Assembly (NCBI GenBank): GCA_022340195.1 | Contig: JAJDOL010000358.1 | Span: 1 to 34,337 of the forward strand | DNA: 34,337 nt | Direction: 5' to 3' | From: Chromatiaceae bacterium | Lineage (GTDB): Bacteria > Pseudomonadota > Gammaproteobacteria > Chromatiales > Chromatiaceae | Shown: positions 33,681 to 34,337 of the stretch, piece after piece | Position numbering within the stretch: position 1 is the first letter of the stretch | How the letters are laid out: the number at the start of each line of letters is the position of its first letter | Translations under genes and position numbers: made by a program | Notes under the pieces: model-generated | The model's input: only the letters and a program-made list of their open reading frames with translations | The model's database searches: none | What the model was told of the DNA's origin: nothing

Positions 33681-34334
33681 GTGCCGAATTTTACCCCTGC
33701 CACCAATACACGTGAACGACTTCTGAAGGCGGCCATGGAAGTATTCGCCGAGCACGGTTTCGAAAAGGCAACCATACGTGAAATCTGCCGTCGTGCCGAG
33801 GCCAATGTAGCTGCCATCCACTATTATTTCGGGGACAAGAAACGGCTTTATGCCGCCATCTTCGAGTACGTATTCCGTTTATTGCGCGACCGCCGAACTT
33901 CGTTCCTGCCCTGGGACGCGCCGCCGCAGGAACGCCTGCGTATCTATATCCGCGCCCTGTTCGAGGAGATTTTCTACTGCGACGGCGACGCGTTGCGTTG
34001 TACGCAAGTCGCCGCCATTTACCTGACGGAGATGGCCCGCCCCACAGAGGTGTTGGACCTAGTCGTGACCGAGCACATCGAACGGGACGCCGAGGAGCTC
34101 TATAGCATCGTCGGCAATCTGCTCGGGGAAGACTTCAGCAAGGACGAGGTGGTCGACTGCTCGGCCAGCGTGGTCGGACAGATCCTCTATTACTATCACG
34201 CCGAGCCCATCATCAGCCGCTTGCACCCGGAACGGCCACCGGTGCCGGAACGGATCGCCGACCTGATCGAGCACGTGTTTCAGTTCTCCCTCGGCGGCAT
34301 CAACAACCACCGAGAAACCCGTCAGCACGCATGA
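33681..34334 (+). CDS. TetR-family transcriptional regulator (CerR/DUF1956-like)
   Basis: A 217-aa one-component repressor. The N-terminal HTH is TRERLLKAAMEVFAEHGFEKATIREICRRAEANVAAIHYYFGDKKRLYAAIF, a textbook TetR DNA-binding domain. The C-terminal helical domain (FEEIFYCDGDALRCTQVAAIYLTEMARPTEVLDLVV, then VVGQILYYYHAEPI) resembles the DUF1956 type found in CerR-like regulators, which often control nearby transporters. GTG at 33681 gives a usual TetR N-terminus; ATG 33567 with GGGAG upstream would add 38 residues. The ligand is unknown. Its likely targets, if it regulates downstream genes, lie beyond the window edge. The gene itself is complete: it stops 3 bp before the end. Confidence 0.93.
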   Translation: MPNFTPATNTRERLLKAAMEVFAEHGFEKATIREICRRAEANVAAIHYYFGDKKRLYAAIFEYVFRLLRDRRTSFLPWDAPPQERLRIYIRALFEEIFYCDGDALRCTQVAAIYLTEMARPTEVLDLVVTEHIERDAEELYSIVGNLLGEDFSKDEVVDCSASVVGQILYYYHAEPIISRLHPERPPVPERIADLIEHVFQFSLGGINNHRETRQHA

Positions 34335-34337
34335 CAG

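Overview
This GC-rich window reads as the chromosome of a gammaproteobacterium, probably a sulfur-oxidising member of the Chromatiales or a related order. The evidence is the gammaproteobacterial block rlmN-pilW-rodZ-hisS-yfgM-bamB-der, a homodimer-type ATP sulfurylase (sat) of the kind used in dissimilatory sulfur oxidation, and a DUF1631 protein. No rRNA, tRNA, CRISPR array, transposase or complete prophage is visible. The genus placement is inference from gene content.

Left part (1-8800). metY (minus) has a readable sigma70-type promoter and is followed by a REP-like palindrome. Next come loosely packed small genes: a 105-aa hypothetical ending CPLWPFC, an exported ankyrin-repeat protein, and an AT-richer cysteine-cluster protein. 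A large RND efflux permease (minus) follows, without a membrane fusion protein, divergent from a pentapeptide-repeat protein. A 51-codon Rossmann-fold fragment (MurD-like) lies between the pentapeptide gene and sat. This is the most accessory-looking stretch.

Middle part (8800-23000). sat (minus) stands alone behind a long non-coding upstream region. Then come a small conserved protein, a 778-aa DUF1631 protein and a convergent DHH phosphoesterase. ndk has a good promoter and begins a plus-strand run of housekeeping genes: ndk, rlmN, pilW, rodZ, hisS, yfgM, bamB, der. The run serves nucleotide balance, 23S rRNA/tRNA methylation, type IV pilus assembly, cell shape, histidyl-tRNA charging, envelope assembly and ribosome assembly. 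ispG, which often sits between rodZ and hisS, is absent; only 40 bp separate the two genes.

Right part (23000-34337). A 760-bp non-coding region carries a very strong minus-strand intrinsic terminator, a second weaker one, and operator-like palindromes, so it may encode a small RNA. hemE (minus) and uvrD (plus) are divergent. uvrD is followed by a Tat-exported TRAP solute-binding protein with no membrane subunits and by hemW. A nine-cysteine mini-protein is coupled to a protein-L-isoaspartate methyltransferase that carries an apparent export signal. Penicillin-binding protein 1A (minus) and a TetR-family regulator (plus) are divergent at the right end.

No unmistakable new multi-gene system is present. 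The best leads are the exported PIMT plus cysteine-rich pair, the hemE-downstream candidate RNA, the missing ispG, and the AT-rich cysteine-cluster gene with its operator-like palindrome.
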